A stretch of DNA of 64,000 bases from Chrysopilus asiliformis (lineage: Eukaryota; Arthropoda; Insecta; Diptera; Rhagionidae). The stretch lies in NCBI GenBank assembly GCA_964034945.1, contig OZ035964.1, positions 1,200,001-1,264,000 on the forward strand, in the 5' to 3' direction. Position numbers and translations under genes: made by a program. A model generated the notes under the pieces. The model saw nothing but the letters and a program-made list of their open reading frames with translations. It was not told the origin of the DNA and made no database searches. Below, in pieces: positions 60,572 to 64,000 of the stretch. Position 1 is the stretch's first letter. Each line of letters opens with the position of its first letter.

Positions 60572-60642
60572 ATTACTACAGTAATTACTACAGTAATTAC
60601 TACAGTAATTACTACAGTAATTACTACAGTAATTACTACAGT
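60572..60642. repeat. 12-bp microsatellite ATTACTACAGTA
   Basis: Almost six perfect copies. The unit contains TTACT-AC-AGTAA, so each can form a small hairpin. Looser CTACAG copies precede it. Confidence 0.95.
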
Positions 60643-60657
60643 TTCTCTATCCGAAAC

Positions 60658-60670
60658 TAGATGGCGCTGC
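60658..60670 (+). promoter_or_regulatory. CTCF-like motif TAGATGGCGCTGC
   Basis: Matches the core AGATGGCGC form of the insect and vertebrate CTCF site as I recall it. Only one instance, in a GC-richer patch after AT-rich DNA. Chance is possible. Confidence 0.2.
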
Positions 60671-61681
60671 GAACGCACGCAAAAAGTTTTTCTTCCACAA
60701 TTCTATAATATTTGAGTAATTCAGTTCGGCAACCGCGCCCGTCTGACATTTCTCGGTTCGAGTGGCGTCGGTTTCGGTCGTTTCGGGACAACCTGCGCGC
60801 TTTTCTTCAAGTTTTTCGCGCAAAAAAATAAAAATTGCTGCAATTTGGAATTATCCGTGGATGGATCGTTAATTTCTCGAGTCGGAAATCGAAAAACGCC
60901 ACAATTTCGGCACTTTATTCGTGCGCAGTGCGAATTTGTCTCGCTGCCAAATTCAGTTTCGGTTTCGGTCGCGAAAAATGAAATCCCTCGGAGTTTCGGA
61001 AATTTGCAGTGAAAGTGTGAAAAATGCAATATAATTAATGAAAATTGCAATGTGATTTAATGCAAAAGGCGGTTTTTACCGCAAAACAAAGAAAAAAAGC
61101 TAGACTAGAGAAAAATGTATGGTGAAAAAAGTGAAAGATTTTTTTTTTCTTCGGGCGGCGACGTTTTTCCCGCCTAAATGGAAATTTGCTGCTTTGAATT
61201 CAACAAAAACAAATTCAGAATTGGTAGACGAATTGTTTTTTCGTCTTGGATATCTCCAATTAATTGTAAGTTTTGTATAATTTTGACTTTTTGCTTTGTA
61301 AAAAAAAATACTTCAAAGTCACCTTCGTTGCGGCACTTTTGGCACGTGCCGATCATCATTCCACTTTATTATAAGTTTTTCGAAATCGGATGGTGTTGTA
61401 AAAAAATATGGTGTTGTACAAAAAAAAAGGTGGACGTTTGGTTGTTTTTTCAAACACGTCTTTTTTATTACACAGAAAAAAATCCCAGTATTTTCCAAGT
61501 ATAAAAAAAAGATTCCTGAATTTTCCAGGTCTTTTTTGTTTGTGAAATTTTTTACAAAACTTTTCTAAGCGAACAAAATATTTTACTCGCAAAAATTAAA
61601 GACAATAAATTTTTTTTTTTGGATATTTTAATAAAACAAATGCTTTTTCTAAGAAAAAATTCGCAACCCACAACTTGCCTG
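60671..61681. other. Non-repetitive DNA, no gene seen
   Basis: A relatively GC-rich stretch at 60720-61000, containing repeated GTTTCGGTCG, could be a 5' exon or promoter but has no convincing ORF or splice pattern. The rest is AT-rich with poly-A/T runs. Confidence 0.4.
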
Positions 61682-61682
61682 T

Positions 61683-61697
61683 GGGTGGGAGGGTGGG
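61683..61697 (+). promoter_or_regulatory. G-quadruplex motif
   Basis: GGGTGGGAGGGTGGG: four G3 tracts with single-base loops, followed by two more G3 tracts (61703-61705 and 61711-61713). Single-base loops favour a very stable parallel quadruplex. Confidence 0.7.
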
Positions 61698-61798
61698 TTG
61701 GTGGGTTGTAGGGACACACGCTGGATGAGTGGCAGGTGAGGACCAGTTGTGCGGTGGACATCTTAGTGTGTGGGTGGGTGCGTGTGTGGCTCAACGGA

Positions 61799-61806
61799 TG
61801 ACGTCA
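61799..61806. promoter_or_regulatory. CRE/ATF palindrome TGACGTCA
   Basis: A full 8-bp consensus cAMP-response element, about 57 bp before a TATA-like box. Binding is inferred. Confidence 0.4.
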
Positions 61807-61862
61807 TACACATCATGCAGCAGCGCACTAGAAATTGCTTCGTTCGGAAGCGGGGAGAAGGG

Positions 61863-61903
61863 TTTAAAAAAGGGAACCTTTGAGCCTGGAATAGTCTAAA
61901 TCA
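61863..61903 (+). promoter_or_regulatory. Candidate core promoter
   Basis: TTTAAAAAA at 61863 could act as a TATA box, with CTAAATCACAC about 30-40 bp downstream as a start region. With the quadruplex and CRE upstream this is a plausible + strand promoter. No ORF of useful length follows before the 41-bp repeats at 62026, so any gene would need an intron. Confidence 0.3.
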
Positions 61904-62025
61904 CACCCAATCGATTGCAACTCTTGCAAGTATTTCAACTAAGCAATTTTTCGTGCAAAAATGTTTGTTTTTAATATAAAAAAAACTAATTTTGAATTTG
62001 GAAAACATTTCCCTGTTTTTTCTTA

Positions 62026-62353
62026 GGGGATTTTCTGCACAAAAATTTTTTTCCAGAATTTTCCAAGGCGTTTCCTATAAAGAAAAACGTTTGTGTGAAT
62101 TTTAAATGCAATTTTCGAGTGGAAAATTTTTATTCTGAATTTTTGGACGGCTTTTCGACGCAGTAAAGTTTTTTTTCTGATTTTTTCAAGGCCTTTTCCA
62201 AGCGATAAAACTTTTTCCTGACCTTTTGGTGGCCTTTTTTACACGAACAATTTTTTCCATGGACCTTTGGAGGCATTTTTGAAGTAGAAAATAATTTTCT
62301 CGAATTTTTAGAAGTTTTCCTCGATAGAAAAAATATTTCCGAAACTTATTCTA
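62026..62353. repeat. Degenerate 41-bp monomer ladder
   Basis: Eight diverged units begin at 62026, 62067, 62108, 62149, 62190, 62231, 62272 and 62313, an exact 41-bp step. Typical unit: GGCCTTTTCCAAGCGATAAA, then a T-rich run and a GAATTTTT or GACCTTTT end. They lead directly into the 72-bp satellite. Confidence 0.85.
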
Positions 62354-62379
62354 TCCGGAAATATTTTTTCCAATTGTTA

Positions 62380-63831
62380 GAGGCTTGTTCTGAGTAGGAA
62401 AAATATTTCCGAGACCTTTTCTATACGGGATGTATTTTTTCCGGAATTTCAGAGGCTTGTTCTTAATACGAAAAATACTTTCGGGACCTTTTCTATACGG
62501 GATGTATTTTTTCCGGAATTTCAGAGGCTTGTTCTTAATACGAAAAATACTTTCGCGACCTTTTCTATACGGGATGTATTTTTTTCGGAATTTCAGAGGC
62601 TTGTTCTTAATACGAAAAATACTTTCGCGACCTTTTCTATACGGGATGTATTTTTTCCGGAATTTCAGAGGCTTGTTCTTAATACGAAAAATACTTTCGC
62701 GACCTTTTCTATAGGGGATGTATTTTTTTCGGAATTTCAGAGGCTTGTTCTTAATACGAAAAATACTTTCGAGACCTTTTCTATAGGGGATGTATTTTTT
62801 TTCGGAATTTCAGAGGCTTGTTCTGAGTAGGAAAAATGTTTCCGTGACCTTTTCTGTCCGGGAAATATTTTTCTCGAATTTCTAGAGGCTTGTTCTAAGT
62901 AGGAAAAACATTTCCGACACCTTTTCTATCCGGGATATATTTTGCTCGAATTTCTAGAGGCTTGTTCTGAGTAGGAAAAATATTTCCGAGACCTTTTCTA
63001 TCCGGGAAATATTTTTCTCGAATTTCTAGAGGCTTGTTCTGAGTAGGAAAAATATTTCCGAGACCTTTTCTATCCGGGAAATATTTTTCTCGAATTTCTA
63101 GAGGCTTGTTCTGAGTAGGAAAAATATTTCCGAGACCTTTTCTATCCGGGAAATATTTTTCTCGAATTTTTAGAGGCTTGTTCTTAGTAGGAAAAATATT
63201 TCCGAGACTTTTTCCACCCGGGAAATATTTTTCTCGAATTTTTAAAGGCTTGTTCTTAATACGAAAAATACTTTCGCGACCTTTTCTATAGGGGATGTAT
63301 TTTTTTCGGAATTTCAGAGGCTTGTTCTTAATACGAAAAATACTTTCGCGACCTTTTCTATACGGGATGTATTTTTTCCGGAATTTCAGAGGCTTGTTCT
63401 TAATACGAAAAATACTTTCGCGGCCTGTTCTATACGGGATGTATTTTTTCCGGAATTTCAGAGGCTTGTTCTTAATACGAAAAATACTTTCGCGACCTTT
63501 TCTATACGGGATGTATTTTTTCCGGAATTTCAGAGGCTTGTTCTTAATACGAAAAATACTTTCGCGACCTTTTCTATAGGGGATGTATTTTTTTCGGAAT
63601 TTCAGAGGCTTGTTCTTAATACGAAAAATACTTTCGCGACCTTTTCTATACGGGATGTATTTTTTCCGGAATTTCAGAGGCTTGTTCTTAATACGAAAAA
63701 TACTTTCGCGACCTTTTCTATACGGGATGTATTTTTCCCGGAATTTCAGAGGCTTGTTCTTAATACGAAAAATACTTTCGCGACCTTTTCTATAGGGGAT
63801 GTATTTTTTTCGGAATTTCAGAGGCTTGTTC
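62380..63831. repeat. 72-bp satellite, second block
   Basis: Unit starts at 62380, 62452, 62524, 62596, 62668 and 62740, then after a 1-bp slip 62813 and on to 63821. Order: one B/A hybrid (62380), type A to 62812, type B from 62813 to about 63245, type A to 63821. Each unit is two related halves: compare TTCTGAGTAGGAAAAATATTT with TTCTATCCGGGAAATATTT in type B. The long ORFs on both strands are a result of the period being a multiple of three. Confidence 0.95.
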
Positions 63832-64000
63832 GACATAGTAAACTTTTTTCGGAATTTTTGGAGGCCTTTTCCAAGCGGTAAAAATATTTTTCTCGAATTT
63901 TTACTCGCTTGTTCTGAGTATGAAAAATATTTCCGAGACCTTTTCTATCCGGGAAATATTTTCTTCGAATTTTAAGAGGCATCATATTCTGTGTAAGAAA
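63832..64000. repeat. Monomer-type and B-type satellite at right edge
   Basis: After GAGGCTTGTTC the dimer pattern breaks. Two units of 40-41 bp follow (63821 and 63861; GGCCTTTTCCAAGCGGTAAA, as at 62190), then a B-type dimer from about 63903 to 63975. The window ends inside related sequence. Confidence 0.75.

Noticed and set aside
60740..60775. GGTTCGAGT resembling a tRNA T-arm
   Set aside because: No matching acceptor stem, A box or anticodon arm at the right spacing on either side.
60721..61050. 109-codon minus-strand ORF in the GC-richer patch
   Set aside because: No recognisable domain, no splice sites fitting extension, and low-complexity composition; likely chance.
62895..63836. 313-codon ORF on the minus strand with a 24-residue repeat
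   Set aside because: It is the 72-bp satellite read in one frame. A period divisible by three keeps several frames open on both strands, and the frame mixes A and B units without any start or splice signal.
59144..63836. Regular repeats as a possible CRISPR array
   Set aside because: Units are contiguous 72-bp tandem copies with no unique spacers, and the setting is eukaryotic.

Overview
The window looks like eukaryotic, probably arthropod, repetitive DNA. It is AT-rich, has short GT-AG introns, LINE and mariner sequences, and no operons or prokaryotic genes. A dipteran is the best guess. Each array unit carries two ends of the form TATACCC-loop-GGGTATA next to a GGAC/AGAC microsatellite, as I remember from DINE-1/Helentron-like elements of flies. 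No database search was possible.

Layout. Bases 1-59143 are a head-to-tail macrosatellite of about 5.76 kb per unit. Nine LINE copies have both ends, a tenth is cut by the window start, and there are ten spacers (called U1-U10 here). Each unit has a 5'-truncated Jockey/I/CR1-type LINE (reverse transcriptase only) with a 14-bp target duplication and a (TAA)n tail. Inside the RT sits a 466-bp MITE with 45-bp inverted repeats. The spacer holds a 141-codon basic ORF of unknown nature, two related DINE-like ends, the microsatellite, a degenerate CACCGTG minisatellite and an inverted-repeat pair. Units U1-U3 and U4-U6 are offset by exactly 17,324 bp, so three-unit blocks were duplicated recently. 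Linked variants are shuffled in U7-U10, which suggests exchange between copies.

Three younger insertions each mark one copy: a 2,591-bp TIR element in U6 (29361-31951), an internally deleted mariner in the LINE preceding spacer U7 (36422-37326), and a nearly perfect 384-bp fold-back element in U9 (50579-50962).

The most interesting object is the U6 element. From the sequence I can assemble a five-exon gene (30168-31479, 236 aa) with phase-consistent introns of 51-429 bp and a poly(A) signal. I do not recognise its product and see no transposase in the element.

Bases 59144-64000 hold two blocks of a 72-bp satellite. Each 72-bp unit is itself a dimer of about 36-bp halves, and the second block is flanked by a degenerate 41-bp monomer ladder. 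Between the blocks lies about 2.2 kb of non-repetitive DNA with a G-quadruplex motif, a CRE palindrome and a TATA-like box that could be a promoter. No host protein-coding gene can be called with confidence apart from the gene inside the U6 element.
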